Shown here: in pieces, positions 9,240 to 19,710 of the stretch | Numbering within the stretch: position 1 is the first letter of the stretch | How the letters are laid out: the number at the start of each line of letters is the position of its first letter | Assembly: GCF_000203795.2 (NCBI RefSeq) | Contig: NW_006281101.1 | Coordinates: 955,279-1,019,278, forward strand | Direction of reading: 5' to 3' | Length of the DNA: 64,000 nucleotides | From: Batrachochytrium dendrobatidis JAM81 | Lineage: Eukaryota; Chytridiomycota; Chytridiomycetes; Rhizophydiales | The notes under the pieces: generated by a model | What the model saw: the letters and a program-made list of their open reading frames with translations, nothing else | Databases searched by the model: none | What the model was told of the DNA's origin: nothing | Program-made: the position numbers and the translations under genes

Positions 9240-11916
9240 TCAATCGTGACGGTATGTTCCAACCATATCTATGCATGCAAGTTAGTTTTAAAAAATTCAC
9301 TACAATTGAACTACTATATTGACTAGTTGGCCAATACTTACGATCTAAATCGTCTTCATCTAATACGCTGCCTTGGTTGATATGCATCTGATCAAATCCA
9401 CCCAGTGCTTCCGCAAAAAAATCCTACCAATCACCAAAAATTGAGCATGACTCATCAAAACTATATGGTATGCTTATAATACTCACAGAAGTTCTACGCT
9501 GAACACGGCGTTGATGAGACTGCATTTGCATTTTATGAGGCATCCCCATTCCTAGCATCCCTGAATTACCCATATTCTAGATTCAATGCAAGTACATTAT
9601 ATTTAGTTATACTTTACACATTAAATGAATTGAATGTTTATACAATAATTTCAAACATGATTTAAATACCTGTTGAATTTGTGTTCCTTGTTGCAATTGA
9701 AGCTGTTGAGACTGCTGTTGATGAGGTAATGGTGGAAGCCTAATGGTTAATCAGCAATATTAGAACACCATCTCATAATCTGTAGTATAAATCTAGTCAT
9801 TCAACGCACATGATGTTTTGGTGTTTGTCTTGGTCAACAACAACCGAAATATTACCAGCAACCTAGACTCACAAAATTCAATGTTTGATTCATATGTAAA
9901 ATAACTACATGCACTTTAAACTTACCTTGGCATCCAACTGAACGTCAATTTCATTACGGAAAAATTTAAAATCGTGGAGCGCAGCACGAAAGTGTTGGTG
10001 TCTAGACCAACTAAACAAATAGGTAGTAGCATCACCAAACTGCTGGTATTTTAAAAAATCTTCAAGACGATCAATTTCTGAAATTTGACGCTTTAATTCC
10101 AGCTCATCCCCTAATAAAATGATCAACTATGTAGGGATTATGCAATTTAGTTGAGGATGCAAGAGTGGATACGCAGAAGCAATGATGAACTTTACTTTGG
10201 ATTGAATAATGGATTTAAGTTCTCGCATCGCTCGTTGGTACATTTCTTCAACTTGCTGTTCAATCTGCGATCCCATTTTTTCGACAGCTTGAGCGCGGGA
10301 ATTCACTGCACTAATATGGTTAGATATCTCTGTGCGGCGAGATTGTAGAATGGGATCCGGCTTTTTAAAACATTATCACAATTAAAACAGAATGGTCAGT
10401 ATACTGATTTGACTAGATGTTGTTTAATAGACTAGAAACAGTTAAAAACTACTTACAACTTGAGCTTCTTGCAAAACAGATTGGTAAGCTTCAGTCACGC
10501 TAACCAGTTGGTGACGTGCTGCCTCACCGTTGGCGTGGTTTCCAACCATTTTACAAAACACACAAACAGGGATATGGCACAGAGAACAAAAAAACTCGAT
10601 GGCTTTGTCTGGATGATGACGACAGTTTCCAAATACGTCCGCACCCTAAATCAAACCATCCGAGTGTTTGGTTTATCGTTTTTATTTTCAAATTCTCAAA
10701 ATATAATGTTTTACCTGACCAATGGCGGATCTAACATGTCTGCTAGCAAGCTTAGTTTGATGAAGAGCAAGATCGCACTTGTTGCAAAGATTTGCTGCAT
10801 CAGCTGAACAATACATGGTTGCTAATTCATCCTCACAATTGTCACAGATTGCTTTCTATAAAACCAGCAATTTGATCAAATAAACCATTAGAATTGGCAA
10901 CACAGTATGAAAATACATTGGGTAAAAGTGGCTTACCTCTCTTGATTGCTTTTCCTTTACTGGATCAAACTCATAATGTACAATATACTGTGGAAGCACC
11001 TAGATGCAACAAACCAAAATCATGTTAATTCAAACAAAACAAGCAGTATAGTTGATGTACATACCTGAGCAGGATTCTTGATATAGTATGTATGTTCATA
11101 AACTTTATTAAAAGGCTGATCGCTAGCCAGTATGGTTGGATCTAGCCAAACACATTTAAATCAGCCACGAGCCTTTGAAACCACTCTAGTCAAAACTAGA
11201 AATAAATACCTTGAATGTGAAAACTATCGTATCCATCAGGAACAACATCGCTTTCGGCTGCTCCTTCGTCGGCTACAAACGATCTACCAACAGCCACCAT
11301 GCATAACATAGCCTTTCTCAGTGTTTTTCCTTGCGTGGCTCCTGCATTCGCATGTAGAGTATCTACACCTAAACCCAGCATCATCAAAAACTCAGCAACT
11401 GTACACTTGAACACGTTTAGATCTAAACAAAGCATTACCGTTTTCAAGAGGACGGTTGATGCTACCAACAGTGAATTTAAGGCCTTGAGTAGGAGGAGGA
11501 AACCGAAACCCTCTACGCACGATATCCTCCTCGGTATTAATTCCTCCAAACGACGATGCATCAACCCACGAAGGAAGTACAAGAATATCCTAAAACACAA
11601 ACATATGGCGTGGTTTGATAACGGTGGATAGGGTGTGGATTAAACACATGTTGAACCATTAAGCTCATCTACTTGATTGTACCCAACATTATTGCCTTGA
11701 CATTTCAAAAATGCCGAGTATTAGATTCAAGACTAGTTTAGATACCTTTGAACGTCGTTCAAATTGAACTGAAACGTGCGGGTTGGATATAGCGTAAGCA
11801 GCAACAATACGAACAGTGGATGCATGAAGGGTGAGTTGAAGGTCGTACTCGAGTTGAGCAAACTCGGGTGTAGATGATGCCAATTGAGTTCTTCCTGGTG
11901 TCTTTTCACTCAGCAT
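9240..11916 (-). CDS. PARP-like segment + two B-box zinc fingers + coiled coil protein
   Basis: Fourteen short exons on the minus strand (11916-11746, 11589-11439, 11368-11210, 11141-11065, 10999-10937, 10855-10715, 10645-10457, 10360-10196, 10126-9926, 9862-9810, 9739-9670, 9576-9487, 9423-9342, 9268-9240) join in phase to 546 residues. Residues about 105-205 resemble the second half of a PARP catalytic domain: KAMLCMVAVGRSF, then PDGYDSFHI, then KNPAQVLPQYIVHYEF. I do not see the HG-dyad of active PARPs upstream, so activity is doubtful. Two B-box-type zinc fingers follow (CDNCEDELATMYCSADAANL onward; CRHHPDKAIEFFCSLCHIPV onward), then a TRIM-like coiled coil (EQQVEEMYQRAMRELKSII; ELKRQISEIDRLEDFLKYQ), a Gln-rich stretch and a Met-rich acidic tail. 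No RING is present. The function is unknown; a scaffold or ubiquitin/ADP-ribose-linked role is speculation. Confidence 0.7.
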
Positions 11917-12327
11917 TATAAGATGATGTGTTGGTTGATAGAAGACTTGTTTCACGGCGATTCAGCTGAATAGAATGTCAAGGTCAAGCAGAGCGCGTTT
12001 CCTTTATCTTTATCCAACACCGCGCCGTAATATCCAAAATGTTGATTCAAGATGCGAAGGGTAATTGAATGCCTGATTTGGCAAGTGCGAAGGGTAGACC
12101 ATTGCATATACAAATGTGTGTCGATACCACTCACTCCTTTTGTAAAAAATTAACAATTGTAATAGTCCGAATAACAATGAACCTTTATTGTGACAATCAA
12201 TAGACCATAGTCTATATACAGACAACCCCAAACACATGGTGCAGCAGCATGTCCTATTACACTCGGTCATAACCTTATTTAGTCGACAATATTCTTCAAG
12301 CGGCAGCGATAGATTCGGCGCCAAGAT
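11917..12327. other. Intergenic spacer, promoter side of the B-box gene
   Basis: About 410 bp between the stop of the phosphatase gene and the start of the B-box gene, both on the minus strand. I see no RNA gene or repeat; it presumably holds the phosphatase 3' UTR and the B-box gene promoter. Confidence 0.5.
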
Positions 12328-13481
12328 TCAAAAGGTAGTCAGTTCAGCTGGAGCCGGAGATGCATGGTCAGATGGAGGGAATCCAACAGAGCCTCCAATA
12401 GCAAGGGGGATTGAGGTTGAAGCAGAAGAAAGTGTAGGCGAGTTGGATGCAGGTCGACGAAGACCAAATACTTTCGAGAGACTCTGGCGAAGACTGGCTG
12501 CATTACTAGACAGCCCGCTGAGAGTACTGTTGCTGGCATTGATGCTCCCATTTGATCCGCTCAAATTGGAATGTGCATTGGTAGAAACATCACTCGCAGG
12601 GGAGCTACCATTGCTGCTGTGGCTATTGCTACTTGTTCGCTTACCAGAGAGAAAGTTTGAAAAGGCCGACGGGCGCTTGTTATACGATCGCTTGTAAGTA
12701 TCAACCAGATACGTCAATTGAATTGAATTGAATGCTCCTCGGCGATACTTGCGAACAAAGGCAACCGCGTCCAGTGGGGCCATGCCTGCTTCAATCAATG
12801 TCAGTGCAACCAAAACAGGTGCCCGCCCAAGCCCAGCTACACAATGCACGGCAATACAGGCTTGATTAGCAGACTCCTTATCCTTGGCCTCGAGCGACAA
12901 TCCTCCAAATCGAGTGTCAGCCAGGGTCAGGAAGTTCTTGATGATATCTAATGTGGGAACACCACCATCCTTAAACGGCCAATCGTGTACAGAGATATTA
13001 CTCTCATGAAGCAAATTAGTGGCATAAGTAGGCTCGCAAACCCGAACAACATCTGTCACCCCCCGAGATTTAAGTTCCTATAATAATCAATGTATTTCAT
13101 AATTTAGTCAGAGCTGGTATCCAGTAGATATGGACTTCAAGCAAATCTGGTTGGATAAATCTTAAACTCGCAACCACAACAATTTAAACAAACCTTGAGG
13201 TATTCTGGCAGGGTGGCATCAGTAGGACAATCCAAAATAACAAATCGCATCCGTCCAATTTCAAACTGTGAAAAGATACGAGTTAGATGGGAGCGAGTAG
13301 GAGAGGTACGCCCAGACGATACAGAAGACTGGGAAGGCGTCTTTTCAAAATTGTTGCTCAAGGGCGAGTCTAGAGCAGCCGTAGACGTATTAGACACGGT
13401 AGCGACTGTACCGTGAAGACTGGCAGCATGGCCAACACTAGGAGTGCTTGCAGAAAGATGCAGTTGTTGGGTATTAGCCAT
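12328..13481 (-). CDS. PRL/PTP4A-type protein tyrosine phosphatase with long Ser/Asn-rich tail
   Basis: Two exons (13481-13194, 13077-12328) give 345 residues. After a roughly 65-residue Ser/Thr-rich N-terminal extension comes a PRL-like domain: strand MRFVILDCPTDATLPEYLK, the general-acid loop HDWPFKDGGVP, and the P-loop HCVAGLGRAP with catalytic Cys and Arg in C-X5-R. The family's RKYRRGAFNSIQLTYL helix follows. The Ala directly after the P-loop Arg (usually Ser/Thr in other PTPs) is typical of PRLs. Animal PRLs are about 170 residues and end in a prenylated CAAX box. Here the C-terminus is extended by about 120 Ser/Asn/Gly-rich residues and ends in Thr-Thr-Phe, so no prenylation is predicted. 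PRLs act at membranes in growth and magnesium-transport control; the changed tail suggests a different localisation here. Confidence 0.85.
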
Positions 13482-15483
13482 TGTGATTGAATGCTAGTGA
13501 GGGGGAGTCGGCGCAAATTCAATAAAATATTTTTTGGACTATCAGTGGACCGAGTATTTTTTGGTGAAAAACCCAATTGACAAAAAAAATGGAGCACAGA
13601 CTTCAAAATCAAATCAAGGTTAAAGAGTGCGCTAGGCAATGAACAAAAAAGCTGAAGAGTTGGGTGGATTAAGCTAGTTGCAAGGTGGAGACCTTGAAAA
13701 CGATCAATTCAAAAGAGATGGCTATTGGGGAATAGTAGGTTGACCACAGCGATGACTAGTAGGTCGGTGATATCGATTAAAAATTGAGAAGCTCTAATAG
13801 ATGACAAACAAATCAAGAAAACAAGTTCTGAGTTTGATGTTTCTTTATCGACGAGTGTAATTAGCCCCCGTCGTCGCAGTTGGAGTGGCTGAACTGGAGC
13901 AGCAGTGAAGAACGCAGCTGGAATGCAAGAAAAGAAGTGGCCAGTTTAGAACAGCCGTTGGGGCAACAGTTGAAAAAGCAAGGAGAGTAAGATGAAAAGC
14001 AAGAAGAGCTCTTTGGGCCAGTGCGCATCAAATGGGGGTGCGAGTAAAAAGCTAGCAGAAAGAGATAGAAAAGTAAGGTGTAATCAAGGACGGATGGCTG
14101 ACCAACTATAACAGGAAGCAGCAATGTGATGGCAAGTTTTTCCTGCTTAAATGTTGAAAACAAAAACAGCCAAACCTGTGCTTTTGTTGCCAACAATCAG
14201 ACAAATCGCCAAGGCTGAATTTCCTCAAGCTCCAACTCTAGTGACAAATCTAGACACAAGAATGCTTGTCACTACGTGTGACAAAAGACATGAGAACAAT
14301 GAGAAATTGTCCAATCGTCATCCATTTTTTTCGCTTCAGTATGTATCATGTGTTTTTGGAATGGTATTACATAAATTTCATTCAACCACACTTTCGGGCT
14401 TATTGCTTGGTTGCTTTCTTGTGTTATTTTTTGTAAATATTGGTAGATTGTTCGTCTGCTGATTTGAATGGCAGAAGTATCTATGGCTCATGCCCCATAT
14501 ATCACGATGACAATCTGGCTTGTGCTGAACAAACTGCTGCTCCACTCAACTAAACAGTGTTTTCTTTTGGTCTTGTTTTGACACGATAGCTTCGGTATTA
14601 CACCTATATTGAGTTTACACTAACCTGAAACAATCGTGCAGTTTTACAAACGAATAATTGCGTTTTTGAAATGCTGCAACAGTCTGCTTGATACTGTCTG
14701 AATATTCTCGAAACATGGCGAAATTGGACTGGCAAGGCGTAAACAAATATTTCTCCCCTGTTCTCATCCCTTTTGTCCTTGGTCGTAAAATCATTTGGTA
14801 CATATTTATGGGTGGAGCAAGGACACGAAATGCATCTTTTGTTAGAGTTGGGGGCACAATGATGTCACACTATTTGTGATAAGGGATACTACATTGCCTA
14901 TTGGACAATAACAAAACCCTATTGGACCACATTAGCAACTATAAAACAGTCAAGATTTGATACCATTAGTACAGATGGCGACGCAGCTGTGGGAGTAGAC
15001 AGCCCATTGTTTGAATCGAGACATGGGCAATCGAATCTTACTCGAAATATCATGCTTGACAAGCGTAGGTGCAAATCATCAGCACCCAAATGCTGATGGG
15101 TGTCGTGTACGCTTGGCTGCGCGTTGCGTCATACACAAGTTTGGGCTGTATATGGAGCCTTTCATCTCATTATTAATGGCGAGGCAAGCCTACAGCCCAC
15201 AATGTAAACCTGCGACTTCAAAAGCTCAAAAAACACACTGGATCTGGCGGTAGGAGTCGTCACAAGTAACCAAGTCCTGACCATACACTTGTGTTTTCCA
15301 AAACATGATACACTAATGGTGTTGGTTACTGCCAGTTTCTCATCCCATCTTTATATTGTATTTCCAAAACAACCTAGCGTGTAGGGGTTTATTGATTATT
15401 AGTAGGTACAATCGAGTACATTTCACCTACTAAACCACCAAAGTGCAATGGTTTTGATACAATATGCACCGGGATGAAATAGT
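13482..15483. other. 2-kb intergenic region without recognisable gene
   Basis: Between the starts/ends of two minus-strand genes. Short open frames exist (for example 14151-14462 plus, 14615-14857 minus) but show no recognisable motif and have no splice-supported extension. The right half carries the dispersed repeat R1 listed separately. Confidence 0.5.
14381..14880 (+). repeat. Dispersed repeat R1 (related to ~38.5 kb and 26.2 kb copies)
   Basis: Blocks in the same order recur around 38,470-38,950: tattggtaga / tatcggtaga, then gatttgaatg, then a short tract ending gcttcgg / gtttcgg, then gttttacaa / ttttacaag, then tgctgcaaca..tctgcttgat / tgttgcaaca..tctgcttgat, then aaacatgg and tcccttttgtc / tccctttgtc. 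The segment acatggcgaaattgga with cattccttttgtc also recurs at 26.2 kb. It is an old, diverged non-coding repeat of unknown class. Confidence 0.55.
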
Positions 15484-17940
15484 TCAAGCAAGCATTTCCT
15501 CATCTTCATTGCCAAAGATATTGCTACTATTAGATCGAGTCATGGTCCCAATATCAGAATCGGTAGAGATGGATTGTGGATTATCCGCATTGGTACGACG
15601 TTGAAAATAAGCAGTTGTGTGAATGACTGCATTAACCATTGATGCAGCAATGGCAAATGGAATCAATATGGCAACCTGTCCCAACACAACCGACATGCGT
15701 CCAGTCACAAGGGGTGTATGTTGGGACTGAGGGTTATCCAATATGTTGTCAGCACCAACAGGGGCAAACCACGATGTAGACGGTCTAATCTCACCAGCAC
15801 CTGCCTGTCTATTGTGATGCTCGACAGAAGCATCCACGCTGACTGTATTCGTGCTGGAAACCAACACATCGCGCTTGCAGATTGGGCACAGTCGATTGTG
15901 CTTCAGTAGCCATGGATCAATGCACATATCATGAAATAAATGTCGGCATGGTAGTTCCCTAACCTGGTTTCCTACAACAAAATCATCTAAACAGATTGCA
16001 CAACAGTCTCGCGAAATATTAGTTTCCGATTGAGCCCAATCTAATCCCTCTGCTATTTGTTTCGGGTCTGTTTCTGATACGGATGATACTTTGGCGATTG
16101 GAAACATTTGTGAAGTATTGTGCAGATTCTCAATATCCATCGCACAGAGTATTCGAACAGGAAATGGAATAGATGCTAGTTTTGCTGGCTGTGTAGACTG
16201 TAAAGCGGTGTGCTGTCCTGCTGATAGAATCAATACGCTCCCCTCAATAATGGTTTCGTAAATGAAAAAATGTCCAAAAACCACTGCGTTGCGCACAACA
16301 CTCAGTAACAAGCATATTCCAAGGAAACAAGATCCACAGATGGTAACCGATATAAACAGCAAAAGCATATCAAACGCAAGCGACACTAGCGTGTCGTGAT
16401 GAGCTGTATAGCCACGATAATATTTAGTTTCGGTTGGAATAAGCTGGATTATGATTGGATAAGTAGAGGGATCTGACTGAGCCAAAGGTATTGCAGAATC
16501 AATCAACTGTCTACTGCTAGCATAGCTCATGAACATAGAGTACACATGAATGGAATTGTGCATGGTATGAGCAGACATGCGAATATGCATATCTTTGGCT
16601 TGAATAGGTTGACCATTGCTATTGGTGCTTGCCTTGCATGTCAAGTCTCCCTTGGCACATGAGCGTGCTTCGCTTTGGTTATTGATCTGCACGTCAGTAA
16701 GATTATTGTAGACAATTACAGTGTGGCATCCATGAGTCTGGAGATTATAAACTTTTTCATCAAATGGACACCCTCCACGAGCAATCAAACATGCCCATTG
16801 GATATCTCCTGCAATTGCATCCTGTTTCGACTGGTCCTTGATGGGTGCACCCCAATATGCACGATCTGAATTGGCTTTGGGTCGAGTAATGGATTCCAAT
16901 GACGGTGTCTCCCCATCACGACAAAATCTTCCAGCAAGACCAACACTTTTTCCAACATTGCATTGTACGCTTGTATCGCTCTGGGATTTAGACAACTGTG
17001 TAGCACCATTTAAAGAATCCGTCACATCTTCACCACCAGCATCATCCATGCCAACATTTTTGACACCATTGCATCTTGCTTCATCATCCATATTTTTTTG
17101 GATACGAAAGATGGACAGTTTCTGTTTGGCCGTGAGAGTAGGAAATTTGGGCAGATTTAAAGTGTCAGAATGATCTGGCGAATAATCATGACTAGCCATA
17201 CGAGTTTGAGTATTTCTGGAGCGGCATCCATTAATATGGGCAGGCACGATCAATAGAGGTGAAACAATTGGTCTTGGTAAGACTGATCCGAAAAGAGCTG
17301 GAATACCCACCATATCGGGTTTATTGTTTTCTTCTTCATATGTTGAAAACAACCATTTAGGAGTGGCATGCGAATTTCTGTCCTGTTTGTATGACGTATG
17401 CTTAGGGTGATCCGAGTACAATTGATGCTGACTAGACTGAGGAAGAACTTTGATAGTGATGGTTAAATCGCGACCATATCCCCGAGATCTACTTTGGTCA
17501 GTTTGTTCTTGTTGATTTAAAGTACGATACGATGGTTTGGTCGAATGGCTAGATACATGTGTTTCAGATCCACCTTTATTGATGTTGTTTTGCATCGATG
17601 TAATGGATCCACGAAGTGCATGCTGTGCTGGATGGTGCCGACGAATGAGTACAAATAGTGTGTAGATGATTAATGATGCCAACCAAAGTCGGCATACCAT
17701 AACCAACACTGCTCGAATAGCTAGCCACGCTGTTGAGAGTATGGGTAGTTGTACAGGCGGATGGGTATATGCAGGAAATTGAATAGGATGATGGTGGTGG
17801 GGTGGGGTGTATGGGATAGCTTCTGTTGTCTGATCAGACTGAGATGGCATCAAGCTCTCGGTTTCGTCATCTTGTTGCAACTGTGTAGATCGTCTATCGA
17901 TTGTGGGTGTGCGTGTTTGGCGAGATTGTAAATCTGCCAT
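15484..17940 (-). CDS. PA-TM-RING-type transmembrane E3 ubiquitin ligase
   Basis: Single exon, 818 residues. An N-terminal hydrophobic segment (around residues 70-105) is followed by a lumenal part containing a protease-associated-like domain (ARGGCPFDEKVYNLQTHGC, then VIVYNN). Next come a membrane segment near residues 530-560 (DMLLLFISVTICGSCFLGIC) and a C3H2C3 RING-H2 finger: CAICLDDF, then PCRHLFHDMCIDPWLLKHN, then CPICKRD. A further hydrophobic stretch (QVAILIPFAIAASM) follows the RING. PA-TM-RING ligases sit in endosome/vacuole/Golgi membranes and ubiquitinate membrane cargo (RNF13/RNF167-like; Tul1 is functionally comparable in yeast). At 818 residues it is about twice the animal length, mainly through a long low-complexity segment before the PA domain. 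The extra hydrophobic segments make the topology uncertain. Confidence 0.82.
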   Translation of the reverse strand: MADLQSRQTRTPTIDRRSTQLQQDDETESLMPSQSDQTTEAIPYTPPHHHHPIQFPAYTHPPVQLPILSTAWLAIRAVLVMVCRLWLASLIIYTLFVLIRRHHPAQHALRGSITSMQNNINKGGSETHVSSHSTKPSYRTLNQQEQTDQSRSRGYGRDLTITIKVLPQSSQHQLYSDHPKHTSYKQDRNSHATPKWLFSTYEEENNKPDMVGIPALFGSVLPRPIVSPLLIVPAHINGCRSRNTQTRMASHDYSPDHSDTLNLPKFPTLTAKQKLSIFRIQKNMDDEARCNGVKNVGMDDAGGEDVTDSLNGATQLSKSQSDTSVQCNVGKSVGLAGRFCRDGETPSLESITRPKANSDRAYWGAPIKDQSKQDAIAGDIQWACLIARGGCPFDEKVYNLQTHGCHTVIVYNNLTDVQINNQSEARSCAKGDLTCKASTNSNGQPIQAKDMHIRMSAHTMHNSIHVYSMFMSYASSRQLIDSAIPLAQSDPSTYPIIIQLIPTETKYYRGYTAHHDTLVSLAFDMLLLFISVTICGSCFLGICLLLSVVRNAVVFGHFFIYETIIEGSVLILSAGQHTALQSTQPAKLASIPFPVRILCAMDIENLHNTSQMFPIAKVSSVSETDPKQIAEGLDWAQSETNISRDCCAICLDDFVVGNQVRELPCRHLFHDMCIDPWLLKHNRLCPICKRDVLVSSTNTVSVDASVEHHNRQAGAGEIRPSTSWFAPVGADNILDNPQSQHTPLVTGRMSVVLGQVAILIPFAIAASMVNAVIHTTAYFQRRTNADNPQSISTDSDIGTMTRSNSSNIFGNEDEEMLA

Positions 17941-19710
17941 GTTGCACCTACTTGGTTAAGATGGCCTGTCATGATTGTCAATTCAATAATACCAAATATA
18001 GTTATTTGAAGCGTTAGTTTGAAATTGCAATGAATCAACAAATACATGGGGTGGATGATACTCGTATACATTCCCCAACGAGTTCTTCCAACATTATACC
18101 TAATACAATTCCTAAACAAGAAAATTCTGATGATAAGCTAATCTATTGCCTGATGAGAAGGGTCAACTGGTGTAACAACACACTACAGGGTTTACAGCGA
18201 CTTTGAGATTAAAACCTTGTTCAGGAGAATTGTAATAATGGGATGGATCCTTGCAGAGTTTAAATCAGAGCAAGTTGTTGAAATAAAATTTAAAATAGTC
18301 AAAAGGTATGAATTGTAGTCGATATGCTGCTGCTTGCTATTCGTTTTATTTGGTTGAATTGCTCAGTGATGTCGATATATTGGGATGGGATGCCTCGCGT
18401 GGTCAAGCTGCTGTATAAACCTATTCAAATTACAGATTAATACGAACGAATATAAGTCAAAAGTAAACGACGATAAAATGCTCTAGTAGCTGAAGTAGGC
18501 GAATCTAGGAATGACAGACTGTGAGAATATATATGATGAAAGGTTGAGTGGGGTGGGTGGCATATTCAATTTCATCCACGCCCTCATCTATCCACTACTT
18601 ACCGCTGACTGATACATGCATTTATTCTTGAGCAGTTGTATACATTTGACTATTTTGGGGGTGGAGCTTCAAAATTTCTATTTCAACGCGTAGGAAACCT
18701 AATAGTAGAATAGTGCGATCCAAGGCATGGTGGTGAAAAGGCCTAGACAGTATTTTCAATCTAGCTGTACGAGACCTAGTTCAATATGCTGCTCAAGTAT
18801 ATACTGGTTTGGATGCACAAAGATAAACAATATGAACACGATTTCATGGCGTATTTGCATCCCAGCTACCACTGTTTTATTTTGCTGGTATACACCACTA
18901 AAAGCTGGTATGACGGCTATTAAACTGAATTCTAATTTGATATAAACGGTATTTTCAAAACGTACTGTTGAAAGCTCACATTTAAAAAAGTACCATGCTT
19001 TGAATTGGAAATGGTATCTCGAGTCATTATAATCTATTTCAGCAAGAGTCCAGAATAGTTCACACAAACTGTCGGTTCTCAAGCCATACTACAACCGGCT
19101 ATTCAACTGTAATTCATGACTGTTTAAAAAAGTATACTTTTTTATTTGAAAAAAGTCGACAAAGGAGTGAATTAGAAAAAACAAGCCCGATTAAACCAGT
19201 TGCTCTCAGTCAAACCCACTCCAAAATAATAATAGAAAATGTAGTAAAAAGTAAGCAGATTTGATATCCCCATACAGCACCATATCACTAGCTTCCCAAT
19301 ACACTGCAAAACCCAAAAAACGTCTAGAAAACCTTTAACCAAAAATCAAAGTGGCATTTGCCCATCCTATCAGTAAAGATAAGGATGCTATAGGCAAATA
19401 GTCAAAAGGTGTAAAGAATAGAATGGCAGATATTAACAAACGAAACAAGTATAAACAAAAAGAGTGACAAGTCTACCACGCACATCATAAAGGAAAGATA
19501 AAGTAGATGTAGAACTGCAAGGACATCACCAAAGGAGGAGTATGGAACGCCAAAACCTTGAAGTAGCAATAAAAGAAACAGTTACTTGTAGCAAAAAGAT
19601 TCAAATGGCAAGGAAAGCAATAGGTGGAATAATACAAAGTTAAAATATTAGTGAATGACTTTGTGTAGTATAAAGTCTGCACGTGTTTCTTCAGATATGT
19701 GGTTTAGATC
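17941..19710. other. 1.8-kb intergenic region without recognisable gene
   Basis: Lies upstream of the RING ligase start and downstream of the SWIRM gene stop. Only short open frames with no recognisable content are visible on either strand. It presumably contains the ligase promoter and the SWIRM gene 3' UTR. No tRNA or long repeat seen. Confidence 0.45.

Noticed and set aside
12236..12697. 153-codon plus-strand frame antisense to the phosphatase tail
   Set aside because: Antisense of a Ser/Asn-rich low-complexity region; no motif.
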